Of a stretch of 64,000 bases of DNA, positions 1-11,559 are shown one piece after another. The first letter of the stretch is position 1, and the number at the start of each line of letters is the position of its first letter. The stretch is from the NCBI GenBank assembly GCA_004802725.1, contig SGPM01000050.1:1-64000 (forward strand), in the 5' to 3' direction. This stretch comes from Antrodiella citrinella (lineage: Eukaryota; Basidiomycota; Agaricomycetes; Polyporales; Steccherinaceae). Below the pieces are notes generated by a model. The model was given only the letters and a program-made list of their open reading frames with translations, made no database searches and had not been told where the DNA came from. The translations under genes and the position numbers were made by a program.

Positions 1-1
1 A

Positions 2-1218
2 CTACATCGAGTGAATCCTCTCCTCGCCTGCTATGAATTCCTCGGCATGAGTACAGTGATTATCGATGCTTTCAACCAGGTGGCGGGACCTCCGGGAAGA
101 ATCGCTGGACTTGCAGATATAGTCCAGCTCTGGAGCGCCACGAGTCGTCTTGTAGATGTGGACACGATCCCCGTTAGCCTTCAGAGCAGCGACGGTGGAC
201 AGAAGGTTCTGTAGCGTAAGGTAGGCGCAGGTCAGATCCAACCACTATGTGATGTTACGCTGATCGGATCAGAAAACGCACGTGATGCAGAATATACTGC
301 GTTTGGCAGGACGTTACAAATGTGAGAGGAGCAGTGACATTCACGATAAGTGTGATTCCTGTGTGAAAGATAATGAATGAAAAAATGTACAAACAAATGA
401 AGGGAGTTCAACAGCCTCAGTAACAGCTCCATGGCCCAATAAGTTCACACTCGAGTCTGCAGGTCTAGCACCAGAAGTGGGTAGACTGGGTAACAGTTGA
501 ACCGAGTTGCTCAGTCTGGACACAGTGGTTACATCTCGTTTGCGCTTTCCTAGCTGATTCGGACTGTCGCACTCCATCGCACAAGATGCTGACATTCATC
601 GTTGGTGGTCAAGTTGGTAGTTGTTTGATGTTCAATACTCAGCCTGTCGTGACTCATACTGAACGTGCCAGCTACAACTTGTATGCAAATTGTGTTTTAC
701 CATTTACGTCGCTGGGAGTGTATGCCTCGTGTCTTCTTACATAGAGTCGCTGCCCGTTGTATTGTGATTCAGATCATGCATTAATATTGCAAGTCAACTC
801 ACCTATAATAAACATGCTACAGTATGTTAACATTTTCATGTATTACGCACACGTCGTTAGCCTTCTTGTGTTGCCAGTTTCCTTCCTGCCAAACACAGTA
901 TATTCTGCATCACGTGCGTTTTCTGATCCGATCAGCGTAACATCACATAGTGGTTGGATCTGACCTGCGCCTACCTTACTGCAAGATCGTCATTACAGTA
1001 ACATTGATTTCGTCTACTTTTCTAGACACCATGGTATTGGGTGACTCGGCTGTTTCCGTAACTCCGATACGCGGCACATATACCACGAGATCTGCGACCG
1101 CGAGATCGAAACCCATCTCAGTTCTCTTCCATCTCGAGTCCGCAATCATCAGCTGCATTCCAGACATCTTGAACGCCAGCGGGGCTTTGATAACTTTCAA
1201 GTTGCGATCTCTCGATTA
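2..1218 (-). other. Possible minus-strand coding segment split by an inverted-repeat element
   Basis: Two minus-strand open stretches (1218 to 980 and 241 to 2) flank the element at 216-979. The first ends in ...VMTILQ and the second continues with a similar LQNLLSTVAAL, so the two would read on from each other if the element were removed. Composition is protein-like, but I recognise no family. The 5' end is unclear and the 3' end leaves the window. A disrupted gene is inferred; chance open frames cannot be excluded. Confidence 0.25.
216..979. mobile_element. 764 bp element with 96 bp terminal inverted repeats (MITE-like)
   Basis: Positions 216-311 and 884-979 are inverted copies of each other over 96 bp with one mismatch that I can see. 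The outer ends read GTAAGGTAGGCGCAGG. The roughly 570 bp between them has no convincing open frame, so this looks like a non-autonomous terminal-inverted-repeat element. Flanking bases (TTGCAG on one side, CTACAG on the other, read on the minus strand) are only partly alike, so a target-site duplication is not proven. No transposase in this window shares these ends; they differ from those of the KDZ element at 11.56 kb. Confidence 0.7.
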
Positions 1219-1334
1219 GCGTAACAGATCGCTACTGTGCTGTGAGTTTCTCGTATGACGCCACTGCTGTTTAAGCTTGAGGTCTGAGGCAAGTTGCAAC
1301 TCTCCGAACTATCGATAGTTGGTTTGCAGAGAAT

Positions 1335-2643
1335 ATGTCATATCGGCACGGGATATCTCGGCACATAGCACTTCCGCAGGAGCTGTAGGATCTTACATTC
1401 AAATGTCTATGCGACGTTGCCGCTCCGTCCCTGCTGCAGTGCGCTCTGGTCTCTCGCTCCTGGTGCTCCGCAACCAGACGACACACCTTCGGTCATATCG
1501 AAATCGTTGTGCAGCGAGCGACTTCCTTCGTCAAGCTTCTCGGATCACCTCTGCGGACCATCGGGAGGCATATCCAGAAGGTGACGCTGGTGCATTCCGC
1601 CGGGTGCGGAGTGCGGTATATGTATATGAGTTTGCAGAGTCTTCAAAAACTACTCGCGCAGCTTCCCGGGCTCCGTGTCTTGCACTGTCGTGGCGTATTC
1701 CTCAAATGTACAGGTCTCACCAATGACCCGCACACCCCTTCCAAACTAGACGAGCTCGTGCTCCACAACGTCACGTTCACGCCCTTTTCCATAACATCCA
1801 CTCCCCGAGAGGCCCCATTCGCGCAATTTCTCTCCCTGTTCTCTGAAGTGCACTCAATTGTTTACAATGGTGTCGGGGCGGGGCTCGAATATGATACAAG
1901 GACGTCTCTTCCCACCACGTGGCAGCAAGTTCACGTCCATGAACTCTGCTTCGGCGCATCTACCCATATCAGCGGGGATACTCACATAGGGCAGCCGATC
2001 CCTGGACAAGTCTGGCTGGATAAGCTCAGTGTCCACGACTGCCATGCGACCGTCACCAAACACCTAGTCGAGTCTTTTGGCAAGAACACGTTGTGTATTG
2101 AGTTGAAACAGGTGGCTCACGAGGACTGTAAGTCTTTGCACTCCCCAAAGTGCCCACAGACCATTCACGCTCAACATCTTCTCGTGTCTAGTTGAACCCC
2201 TCAATTTCTTAAGCCACTTTCACCACAAGTCGCTGATCTTCAGGATGGTACTACATACTTCGATGCACAGAAATGAAACCAACACCGAGAAGCTCCGCAC
2301 CATCGCAGACACCCTTTCCACTCTCCCGCGCAAGCATCTGACGGGATTTCACATCGAGATGAACCTCTGCACATGGACCATCTCTCCAAGCCACGCCATC
2401 CCCAGCGAGTCCCTGAAGCGCTTCGATGACATCGTTGCCCAGTGGCGGGACGTGGTGGACGTCTCGTTGACAATTGACCTGCGTCATCTCCACGCGGGGT
2501 ACAGGGACTACTATGCGTCGTTGCGCAGGCCCGGGGCGGTTGCGCTCCCCCTGACGGCGGAGTATGTCAGGACCCACCTTCCACATCTGGCGGCGAGGGG
2601 GGCGCTGCAATTCACCCAGTCCGAAGGATATATTGCCAGATGA
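1335..2643 (+). pseudogene. F-box protein with an in-frame TAG inside the F-box
   Basis: Exons 1335-2127 and 2192-2643, joined by a 64 bp intron (GTAAGT...TCTAG). The frame opens with ATG at 1335. About twelve codons later comes an F-box core, LPQEL-(stop)-DLTFKCL, followed by CALVSRSW, as in mushroom F-box proteins. The codon at 1386-1388 is TAG where the family has an ordinary residue; the frame is then open for about 400 codons. The C-terminal half is leucine-rich-repeat-like with no clear consensus repeat. F-box proteins normally deliver substrates to SCF ubiquitin ligases. The stop suggests a young pseudogene, but an assembly error, or a second start downstream giving an F-box-less product, is possible. 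A related fragment lies at 10883-11362. Confidence 0.7.
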
Positions 2644-3294
2644 CACGCCAGGCGTCCCATCTCGTATTGGGGTGTACATGTCATGTATAATGAATCACGT
2701 TCTCTTCTTCGACAAATGTTGTTTTTGCGAACCGGAAAGAAGCAGATGAGGGTGAACCATAGCTGAGAACCATCGCTTGGACCTGAACGTTGGGAGAAAC
2801 GGGACATGTCAGGATGGGGAAACGGTTTGGAGATAGTACGCATACAGCTCACCTATAGATCGTACAGCTTCGGCAACGCAAACTTTCCAAGGGTGTATTG
2901 ACCAAGGAACTTCAAATTATCCACATTTGCAGCAATGCGCCTCTCTTATCCCGATATGGCAAGCATTGTGTAAGACGGTCTCGTACGTTGGAAGGCCCAT
3001 GAATAACTTGAAGTTGAAGGAGCGCAAGAGAGAACGGAAGATGCCGTTGAGACTCAAGGGGGTAGGCTGTGGCGGCCCGACCTCCGGCCCGCTGCTTGCC
3101 ACGCGTTCACTGAAGGTCAGGGGCTTGGGTCGCAATCGTCGGACAGACGATTGTCATCAAGATGCACATTATGACGAGTAACAAAAATGTTGAATGCCAA
3201 AAGCCTAATGCACAACTTACAAGAACAACATACATAAAATGAAGAATACACACAACACCGCAAGTCCGTGACTTGACCAGACCTCCCTCCCAAA
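2644..3294. other. Intergenic, no gene seen
   Basis: About 650 bp between the F-box pseudogene and the 3' end of the methyltransferase gene. Only short open frames occur and none has protein-like composition or splice support. Confidence 0.5.
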
Positions 3295-4434
3295 TCAAAA
3301 CACACCCGGCACGAACCAACACCTCACACTCTTCGAATACGTCTCCCACTCCTTCCCAAACAACTTCCTCAGCTCCCCATCCTCCAACTCCGCTCTATGC
3401 ACGCCCACAGCCAACCACCACGTATACCACGCCACGAACAGCGCCGTCCTAACCACCCCGCCCACCAAATCGCTCCCGAACCCCAGCACGCCGCACTCCG
3501 CGATCCAGCTCCCCTGCGTGAGGTTGATCAAAGCAAGCCCGAGCATGACGCTCAGAGACCCGCTGTACGCCGGGTGCCGCACGAACGCGTATGGCCCCGC
3601 GGTGATGAGCTTGTGTTTCGGCTGGATCGTGAGGTCGAAGGTGAAGAGCGAGCCGAGGGTGCGGTAGCACGTGAACCGCAGGAAGGTGCCGAACATCACG
3701 AGGAGGAGGCCGCATAGCGAGAGCGTCGTGGCATGGATGTGCGGTGACGCGGAGGGTGATGAGGATAATGTCGCGTTCAGGATGCTGCTGCTATGTGATA
3801 GCGTGCCGATGGATGCACCGGACGACGGGAACGGGCAGATAGCAGATTGGATAGTGGAGGAGGCGACACGGGGAAGGGGAAACAAAGATTGCTGAGAGAG
3901 AATGAGGATAAGATCTGCGAGTGTGCAAATCCATACGATAGGTTGCTGAGCCTGTACGATTGAATGAAAGCATAACAGTCAGTATGTATGGCTCAGGTAC
4001 AATGCAATCGATCGGGTGTAACCAGAAGATGTCCGATGCGTGTCGGACTGGAAATACAGCTCTGGAATCAACCGCTATAAATTCGTCCAGACCGCAGGTG
4101 CGCAAATCAAACACGCCCATATACAATACGCCACCACAGCCCACGGGCGTGACATCTCGCTCGGAGATGTGATTTGCCAATTTCCAACAATTGTGCTTCC
4201 CCCCCACCAGCCAGGAGCGGGAGGGCTCGAACTGTGCGCCACACAAGAGAGGAGGATTCTCGGCAAATGCCGTGGAAGGGAGGGGCATACCTGGATAACA
4301 GAAGAAGCAATGCGAAGATGCCAGGGGGTGGAAGCGTCGTACCTCCCTCTCGCGGGTGTTTTGTTGGGAGGTGTGCTGGCGACCTGATAGCAAGGCACCT
4401 GGATGAACAGCAGGACGGCGCGCAGGAGAGACAT
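3295..4434 (-). CDS. Protein-S-isoprenylcysteine O-methyltransferase (ICMT/Ste14-like)
   Basis: Two exons, 4434-4291 and 3945-3295, giving 264 aa. ICMT enzymes methylate the C-terminal prenyl-cysteine of Ras-like proteins and pheromones at the ER membrane, using S-adenosylmethionine. The C-terminal half carries the family signature: RFTCYRTLGSLFTFDL, then HKLITAGPYAFVRHPAYSG (the RHPxY motif), and near the end RAELEDGELRKLFGKEW. Several hydrophobic segments fit a multi-pass protein. The start is the ATG before SLLRAVLLFIQ, a hydrophobic N-terminus. The 345 bp intron is far longer than the usual 50-60 bp here; I found no convincing exon in it, although one could be hidden. Fungal genomes often carry several ICMT-like paralogues, so this need not be the Ras enzyme. 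Confidence 0.85.
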
Positions 4435-7187
4435 GATTGGTATAGGCAGATAGGTGGCACGGATGAGGACGTGCTGGGAACAGAGGCAGGTCTTATATGT
4501 CAGATGCACGGGGGCAGTGAGGGACTTGTGAGTACGCACAGGCGATGGGTTGAAGTAAGACATGGCCGGAAGGAGTTCACGGCCCTGATTCGCGAGGTTC
4601 TGGATGTTCGCAAAGCTTTGCGGTGTGTGTGGTGAGGAAGAGTGCGCTGGAGATGATGGCCGAGGAGGAAGGTGGGAGAGAGAGAGAGTGCGGGAGTGGG
4701 AGGATGTTATAGACACCGTGTCTGTGAGCTCTTCCGCCGACATGCAGATATATCCCTCGCGCGCATTCTATATCCTCGGACTGCCAATCCCGTATTTTCG
4801 CAAGCCCGAGGATCACCTAGCCCCCTCGAGCACTGGCAGACGTTGCTCGGGGCGACACACGGCATCGTCTTGCGTCCATCAACGTACAAGCACCGACTGT
4901 AGTATCAGTGTGAGTGGCAGAAGAACATGAAGAAGACCACGCGTCGCCAAAATCCGAGGCGCAACGGATTCAGATCTGGCTGTTCGGCTTTTTCCGTTTA
5001 CGCCCACACGACCTCCAGAGTCCAAGTCCTGGCCACGCCGTTCCCTTTTTCTCATTCTACCAATCATTCCACACACCCTTGCGAAGATCTTGACGTTCAG
5101 TACTGTATAGAACATGCACAGACAATACAGCGTTCTACGTGCGACAGCTCCTGCGATATCACCTTTCCCTGCCGAACCAACGCACTTGCTGGCTACACAC
5201 CGCTTTCCGGAAATTTAGGGCTCTGCTCTTCTTACATCGCGCGATGATGTCGTCATGTTGATCCTCGTTGGAAAGGTATGTGTCCCATCCGAGCTGGCAA
5301 TCGTTGTGGCGAGCCTCCATTCATCGTCTCGACGAGCTGGGAAGTGATTTGGAGCCTGTGCCCCGGAAAAACCCTTGATGAGAGCCTTCCTGGAAGCAGC
5401 GGTTGAACTGCGGGGGGTTCACGCGACGTGGTCGCTGACTACACGGCGCAATGCTTGAATTGGGCCAGTTCATAGAAGGACCCGCGATCTTCTTCGAGTT
5501 TACAGTACTGTGTAAGATGAATGAGCAGTAAATGAACTTGAAATAAGTGACGTCCTCCCCTCTGCGGAAACTGGCTTCCCCGCGGCGACAAGGCTGTATC
5601 CGCGCTTCATTCACGACCCTTCTCATCGTTTGTCACTGAACCCCGGGCTCGATATAAGTAGAGCACACTCCGAGCGCGCGAGCTTCCGAACAGAGAAACA
5701 CGTCCGACCCCATTTTCTGCTCTTCCACAAGATGTCGTCGCCGTCTTCGGACAAGCCTCTTCTAGATCTCTTGCATGTGGTACGTCGTCCCCATATTTGG
5801 TGTTCCGAAGCACCATGTCCTCGTACATACTGATCTCGAACCCACGCACCCGCCTAGGCTAATATACTGTCTCGTCGGCTCGTCTGCAGTCATACGCTGC
5901 GATCTCAGGATTGCGTTCCACAGTCTTCATTTGATGGTATCGGATCAGCATCTGTCACTGCGTGGGCGGCCCCTCAGAAGTCCACCGCACTCTATCGTTC
6001 CTTCGGTGTTGGTCTCGATTCGCCATTCTGGCTTTCCTGCGCTCACACCGTGACTCGAACCCCCGGCTTCTTGACCAGGAACGTTCTCGTTTCCTTTCGA
6101 GGCCCCTCGTCCTTGCTTCTAATGAGCCGTGCAGTCGCAACACGGCTTCTCTGCGACGCACAATCACCGTCCTTCTCGGTGGACACCCCGCCGCAAAACG
6201 ATCCTGCATGTCGCTCGCGTCCTCCCATCCCTGCACGTCGTTCCTGGACCGTCGGGCACCGTGGTCCCGCTCCTGCTGCGAGCAGCGGGCCGCCGCTCGC
6301 ATCAGCACTGTGCCGGTGGGGCAGTTTTTGGAGTATCGATGTTCGAGCTGCGAAGAAGATGTATGTAGATCACGCAATAGAACATGGGTTCTTGTATAAG
6401 GCTCATGGCACGTCTCATTCTTCTCCGCGGGTCTACAGTCTTCACAGCTTCGCCGTTGAATGCCGTCCTATCTCGAGCGTTTTTTACCCCAGCCTGGTTC
6501 TTTGTCAATGTGCGCAGTACTGGTATCGATCTTCACAGACGAGGTCGTAGCAGCCATAGTGGATTTCAAATATACGATCCCAAATCTCTCGCGGAAGACA
6601 TGATGATTACTTGTCGGGTTTCAGAGGTTGAGTACGAAAGCCAAGCACAAAATTCATAGTGACGGCTCTAACTTCCGCTGTCTCTGTTGCAAAGGTTTTG
6701 GAGATCATGATGGTCGACGCGTAAGGGGTAGCAGTGCCAAGTGGTGGTTCGTAGGTCCGTCGGCGTGGCATACGCTCTAGACGAATTCGTACCACGCGGT
6801 TCACACTACCATAGGGGTCTCGGGTCAAGAAGATACTAACACCCGAGGAATTCGTTCCTGAACGTACAATACATGGGTGCTCAAACCGAGCACCCTGACC
6901 GTTTGGACTTGAGACTAGAAGATACATGGGTTCAAACGTTCAAGCTTCGAGTTATTTAAGACGTTCGTGCTTGTAACTTCCAAGTCGAAGGTTTGGTGAT
7001 CTGCAGACGTACATAAGTAATCTCAGCCGATGTCTAATTTACTTATTCAAAGCAGAAAACGTCCGCTGCCTGACGGCGTCGACGAGTACAAAATCTCCAA
7101 TATAATCCGATATTACACACAATACAAACCCCCTCAGATTTAGCACCGACCATGATGTATCAGCCTGCGTCCGAGCCATTCTCCGGG
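4435..7187. other. Long intergenic region with one candidate first exon
   Basis: About 2.75 kb with no recognisable gene. A promoter-like stretch lies at 5645-5735: a TATA-like GATATAAG, then a pyrimidine-rich leader, then ATG at 5732 opening MSSPSSDKPLLDLLHV and a GTACGT donor at 5780. I could not find a downstream exon chain that continues this as a protein, although frames at 6050-6550 stay open. It may be the start of a lineage-specific gene or a short non-coding transcript. The rest shows only shadow frames. Confidence 0.35.
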
Positions 7188-8441
7188 CTAATACTCAGGC
7201 TCCAGCGCATCTGCATCGTCATCATCGATATTTTTTCCAACATTTTGGAAGAGCAGTAGGTGAAGTATCTTGATGCGCTTCCGAATAAGCTCGAAAACAT
7301 GCGCAGCCTCTGGGCTATCAATGTGCAAGACCCCATTGTGCATGAAGTGTTGCGCCAACCCATCAATCTTAGGAAAGTAACCTTCATGGGAGTCAAATCC
7401 CGTATCCGCTGGCCTCTCGGCTCTGGAATCGTCAGATGGAAAATAACTGGAGGGCTCGGATGTGTAGTAATCGGCCCAATGACTCCTGTGAATGTTGATT
7501 CGTTGATACTCGCGATAATGGAAGAAGTTTCCAAAGGCGATGATTGCGCCGAGCTGAGTGAGAGACTGGTCATTGTCCATGACGTACTGCGCTTGCTCAG
7601 CGACCTGTTCGCTGAGTACGTTTTCGATTTTGCTGGGTCCTTCGGCGACGGATTCAGCCACAAATATATGTGAGAGACCGTCGTCACCCTTGAGCGGTCG
7701 CTTGATTTCAAGTATCAGACCGACTTGCGTATCTTGCAGCTGGTAACGCCCGTTTTGGTCACGCTTTGCCAGGAACAGCACTTGCGCAAAATCGATGTAT
7801 CTTGTGGAACAAAACCTGGGCACCTGCTCGTCCGGAGCAACGTCATCCTGTATGTTACGGCGTAAGCGACCGTGTTATCGCAGAGGAACTCAGGTCAGGC
7901 TTACATGACTAGTGGGATCGGACGAAGTGTCTGCCTTTGGCAAAGGAGAAGAGGGAGGAAGGGGGCTTGATTGGGCAGCTTCGATTCTTGACAACAACGG
8001 GGATAATGGAGCCAGTGTTGATAATGCAGGCGACGATGACTCTATCTGGGGAGAGTTCGGGCTTCTTTGGTTCAAGGCTGGCACCGATCTCGTTCCCGCT
8101 GCCTTTGTTTCGGACAAAGCGCGTGCTTTCGTATCAAGTTTGTCGTCTTCTTCATCCGTGTTTAGAATGGAAACAGGGTATTGGGGCCATACGATCGAGA
8201 TTAAGACATATCTCTCGTAGGCATCTGAGTCATTGAAATGCAGCTCCTGACTCGGAAGTTGGGACCACGTCGCATAGTACAAGGCCTCCTTGGCAGCTTG
8301 ATACCTTGCTTGGACAAACTGATTCGCAAGGGACAATTGCAGACTGGAAGTGTCATGGAAGCCGTGATCTATATCCCGGGATGAGGCATCGCCTGAGACT
8401 GTACGCGGACGTTTCGTTGGGCTCGGGTTGCGGCTGGACAT
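7188..8441 (-). CDS. Hypothetical protein, possible PD-(D/E)XK-like domain
   Basis: Two exons, 8441-7905 and 7847-7188, around a 57 bp GT-AG intron; 398 aa. The first 180 residues are polar and Ser/Pro-rich with a basic start (MSSRNPSPTKRPR), probably disordered. The second half looks folded: FAQVLFLAKRDQNGRYQL, then QDTQVGLILEIKRP, then repeated amphipathic stretches. The D-x(7)-E-x-K spacing (about D218, E226, K228) recalls the active site of PD-(D/E)XK nucleases. That reading is inference from a short motif. No neighbour hints at a role. I do not recognise the family by name. Confidence 0.65.
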
Positions 8442-9120
8442 CGAGGGAGGAAGACGTTGAAGTTATAGATTCTGGCAAAGTAGCGACAGAAGGACGTCAA
8501 TTACTGTCCACTTGAGCAGCTGTCTTCGCGACTTACCTGGGGGATGATCGATGATGTTTGACCACGATTTAGGCCGCCAGCAACGCCTCTTTATGTAGAA
8601 TGGGTGACGCGCATACGTTGTTCTGATGATGGTTGCGTATTGTACTCAGCTTATTGATCACGATGGCCGTCATCAGCCGAAATACACAAGGCGACCACAA
8701 TACAATGGTCGAGAGCCGAGACAAGCATAACTGCATCGACATGGTGATTGTGCGAGGCGAGACGATCTTGTTTTGTGGACTTGTTTGCGCTGATACTTGA
8801 CTACCATCAGATTTTCTGATAAAAAGACCGTTCGTATCCTTTATCCTTGGCAACGCAGAGTACAAGAGTCAAGACAATAGCATCATGTAAGTACCATAGT
8901 GTTACGTTGTTGTTCGAATGTGACCGAGCGGACCGGAAATTCATGCGGAGACTAAACTTGAATATGATCACCATAAGTGAGGCGTCATCTCATTCAGCTT
9001 CAACCACCACCATCACCCAGCCATTCTCGATCGCAGCACGGTGAGTAACGACGGCTTAACTTGTTGCGTAGTGCTCACTGTTACACAGCCAGCATTCAGT
9101 TCGAAGCGTTGTATACAGAG
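8442..9120. other. Divergent intergenic region
   Basis: About 680 bp between two divergently transcribed hypothetical genes. A possible small intron (GTGAGT at about 9042, CAG at about 9089) could add a short 5' exon to the gene starting at 9121, but no clean ATG joins it. Confidence 0.35.
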
Positions 9121-9852
9121 ATGTCGGAGAATCTACGCGAATCCTTCAATCGCATAAATGTGAGTCCCTCGCACTGGAATGCCGCGAGGGTCGAGTCAGA
9201 ATTGACACGCCACACGCAGATAACAAATGATGGGCCCCATGGAGTCGCAGATCACTCTGATATGCATCGCAGCATTCCCTTCAAAGGCGATTCCGGTCCA
9301 CATGCTCCTCGCTCCAAACGTGAAGAGCAGTCCACTCTTCCTCTCAACTTTAATCCCGATCCTCGCATACCCAAGCATCTCCTCGTGGAGCCCACATCCA
9401 CCGACGGCCTGCCTCTGGCTGAATACCCCCCACCACCCGACGGGCATCAGCATACGCCGTACTACTGGATTCTGGGGTGGCCCATGGCCAGTCCGAAATA
9501 CCAACACTTCGTGCGCAAAGTTCGTCGAGACAATAACAACAAGTGTGATTCGTTCGCGCCTGTGCAAATTCTCCGGGAAATTCTCCATTCCCGACGTCTG
9601 TTTGTCGTGACCACGCTCCGTTTTGATGCCGAATTCCCGGAACGCTCCGATATGACCGACCACGAGTACGGCAGGGTACCCGCGCAGAAATGCTTAGGGA
9701 TCGCGCATACCGCTCCGGGACGCTCACTCAAGATCAGGCCTTACGACTTGTATTATCAGAGGATCAAATTGATCCTGGGGGAGCCTCAGTGGATGAAGGA
9801 TTCGTTCCCCAAGGCGATGTGGGATATTCATGGGTTGGAGACATACTCATGA
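9121..9852 (+). CDS. Hypothetical protein
   Basis: An uninterrupted frame of 243 codons from ATG 9121 (MSENLRESFNRINVSPSHW). It is open a little further upstream, so a short 5' exon may be missing. The N-terminal part is polar. The C-terminal part has fold-like composition with many aromatic residues (HTPYYWILGWPMASPKYQHF, LVEPTSTDGLPLAEYPPPP). No signal peptide, membrane segment or catalytic motif is evident. I do not recognise the family. Its length and composition make a chance frame unlikely. Confidence 0.55.
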   Translation: MSENLRESFNRINVSPSHWNAARVESELTRHTQITNDGPHGVADHSDMHRSIPFKGDSGPHAPRSKREEQSTLPLNFNPDPRIPKHLLVEPTSTDGLPLAEYPPPPDGHQHTPYYWILGWPMASPKYQHFVRKVRRDNNNKCDSFAPVQILREILHSRRLFVVTTLRFDAEFPERSDMTDHEYGRVPAQKCLGIAHTAPGRSLKIRPYDLYYQRIKLILGEPQWMKDSFPKAMWDIHGLETYS

Positions 9853-10882
9853 TCTTCGTAGCGTTATACATGTCTGTGTCGGGCTGTCATCTTATGTCTA
9901 CACCTGGCTGCATATTACGAAAACGCCGAGTCACTGTTATGTATGATGCTTTCTGAAACGTACAGTACAAATTTGAAGATACAGATGAGAGCGTAGCTCA
10001 GAGTCGAAGCAATCACATTACTGTTAGACTTTTTTGCCCCATTGTGCTGCCCCGGGTACCCTCGCACGGCGTGCTAACATTCTACAAAGGTGTCAACCTG
10101 TGCGGTGTATACTTGGGCGCCCTTCAAAAGTTGTACGACTTTCCGTTGTCTTTCATTCTGTTACAGTTTCTCTTGTAACCTGTAGTTATATTTCTCTTTT
10201 TGCTTTTCTTTCTCTTTTACTATCTCGTACTTCACTCGTCGTCATTCTTCATGACTCATTTTGCACGTGACTCTCTAGTCCCGTGACTTGCTTATTCAAC
10301 ATAAGCTGTAGAGCTTACTCATCCTAGCTCATTGTATTACTAAGTCCCTTTGCTTACGCTTTCTCTTGGAGTCATCGTACCTGTACTTGTATATAAACTA
10401 ATCGTCTCGCTGTGGACCATCCTCAGCTTGACCTCCTTTGTTCAATACACAAAGCGTCCTAAGCAGGACCCAGACAAGTGACATCACTATTCAGACTGAA
10501 CCTCAACTTGCTTATTACGCTTCGTCGTAACACATTCTTTCTTCGTACCAGGCTACGACGGACACGCAGCCCGACTCAGAACAAGCCGAATGAATTTGAT
10601 TTACACTCAAGAAGACAGGCACTCCAAGAGCCTGAGTATATATGGTACCGCAGACCGTACGACTACGAGAAGACAAGCTGATTCACAAAGTAACAGGACG
10701 TGTATCGAACAGACACAAAGTCGAATTTCGGATTTTGTGTCATCTACGCACGCAGTAGTATGACAATTAGGGAAGGCTATCGGATCACCTCGAACTTGAA
10801 CCGCCTTGAATTCATGTCTGACAAAATGCGGTGATCAGTTCAACCGATATGGGAATAGCAAAGACATGTACCAAGCTTCCAG
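9853..10882. other. Intergenic, no gene seen
   Basis: About 1 kb of AT-richer DNA. It contains a pyrimidine-rich stretch at 10140-10260 and short frames only. Confidence 0.5.
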
Positions 10883-11362
10883 CTAGTCAATGTTCATTTC
10901 GTCATCTACGCTGTTGTTGAAGGGCTTTTGATAGATTTCGCTTGTAGCCATCTGCAGTTGCCCCTTCTCCAACAAACATGGAAGACGCTGTTTGACATAA
11001 TCCTGTGCTTCAAGCAACGGATTCTGGGCCCAATCTCCACTCATTCTGTCTAAATACTCGTGGAAATGACAGACATCCATGACCAGCGAGAAATTGTCCA
11101 CGGGCAGTCCCGAGAGATGCGAGTCCAATTTTACGAGGAGCTCGTACGGAAGATCATTCAGCTCCCAGGCGATGTGGAAGGTCATCTCAAATGTGAGACT
11201 GGTCAAAGCTGTCGTCGGGATGAATTTGAGGGTGTTGAGGATGACATGCACCTTCTCTGTATTCCAAAACTCTGCACCGGGATCTGGATCAGAGTATAAG
11301 GCAATGTGTAATGCCTTGAGGCATGGATGATCCGAGAGATGGAAGACGTCTGGATGACGAAG
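10883..11362 (-). pseudogene. Fragment of an F-box/LRR family protein lacking the F-box
   Basis: An open stretch on the minus strand from about 11362 down to the stop at 10883. It reads RHPDVFHLSDHPCLKALHI and later NTEKVHVILNTLKF, and ends with QRLPCLLEKGQLQ. The order and spacing match the C-terminal part of the F-box gene at 1335-2643 (NTEKLRTIADTL and THLPHLAARGALQ), so the two are paralogous. An in-frame stop sits just upstream, and no F-box or start exon is seen in the 200 bp before the KDZ transposon left end at 11560. It is probably a truncated relic. The transposon may have landed in or near its missing 5' part, but that is inference. Confidence 0.6.
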
Positions 11363-11559
11363 TTGTACTTAGTGAAGTGTGTATTTGATCGTGGCAGATG
11401 AACATACTGATATTACTATATCTTCCCCTCATGAAAGCACCGATACTAACAGCACTTCAACCAAATTCGCTCACAAGATACTGAGTCCTAAGTAAGCTGC
11501 ACGCCTTTATTTGCAGGGTTTCGAACCCTGCTGAGTCGAAACAATGTTTCAAGATGCAG
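11363..11559. other. Left flank of the KDZ transposon
   Basis: About 200 bp between the F-box relic and the transposon end. It includes a perfect hairpin at about 11515-11534 (GCAGGGTTTCGAACCCTGC) that looks like a tRNA T-arm but has no tRNA around it. Confidence 0.4.

Noticed and set aside
5962..6399. 145-codon open frame near 6 kb
   Set aside because: Overlapping frames on both strands are equally open, there is no start context or splice partner, and no family match.
10488..10503. CTATTCAGACTG outside the transposon, like the hairpin family
   Set aside because: The 5' half lacks the matching stem bases (ATCA in place of CGGT), so no hairpin forms; chance similarity.
11515..11534. tRNA-like T-arm (GCAGGGTTTCGAACCCTGC)
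   Set aside because: No acceptor, D or anticodon arms could be placed on either strand.
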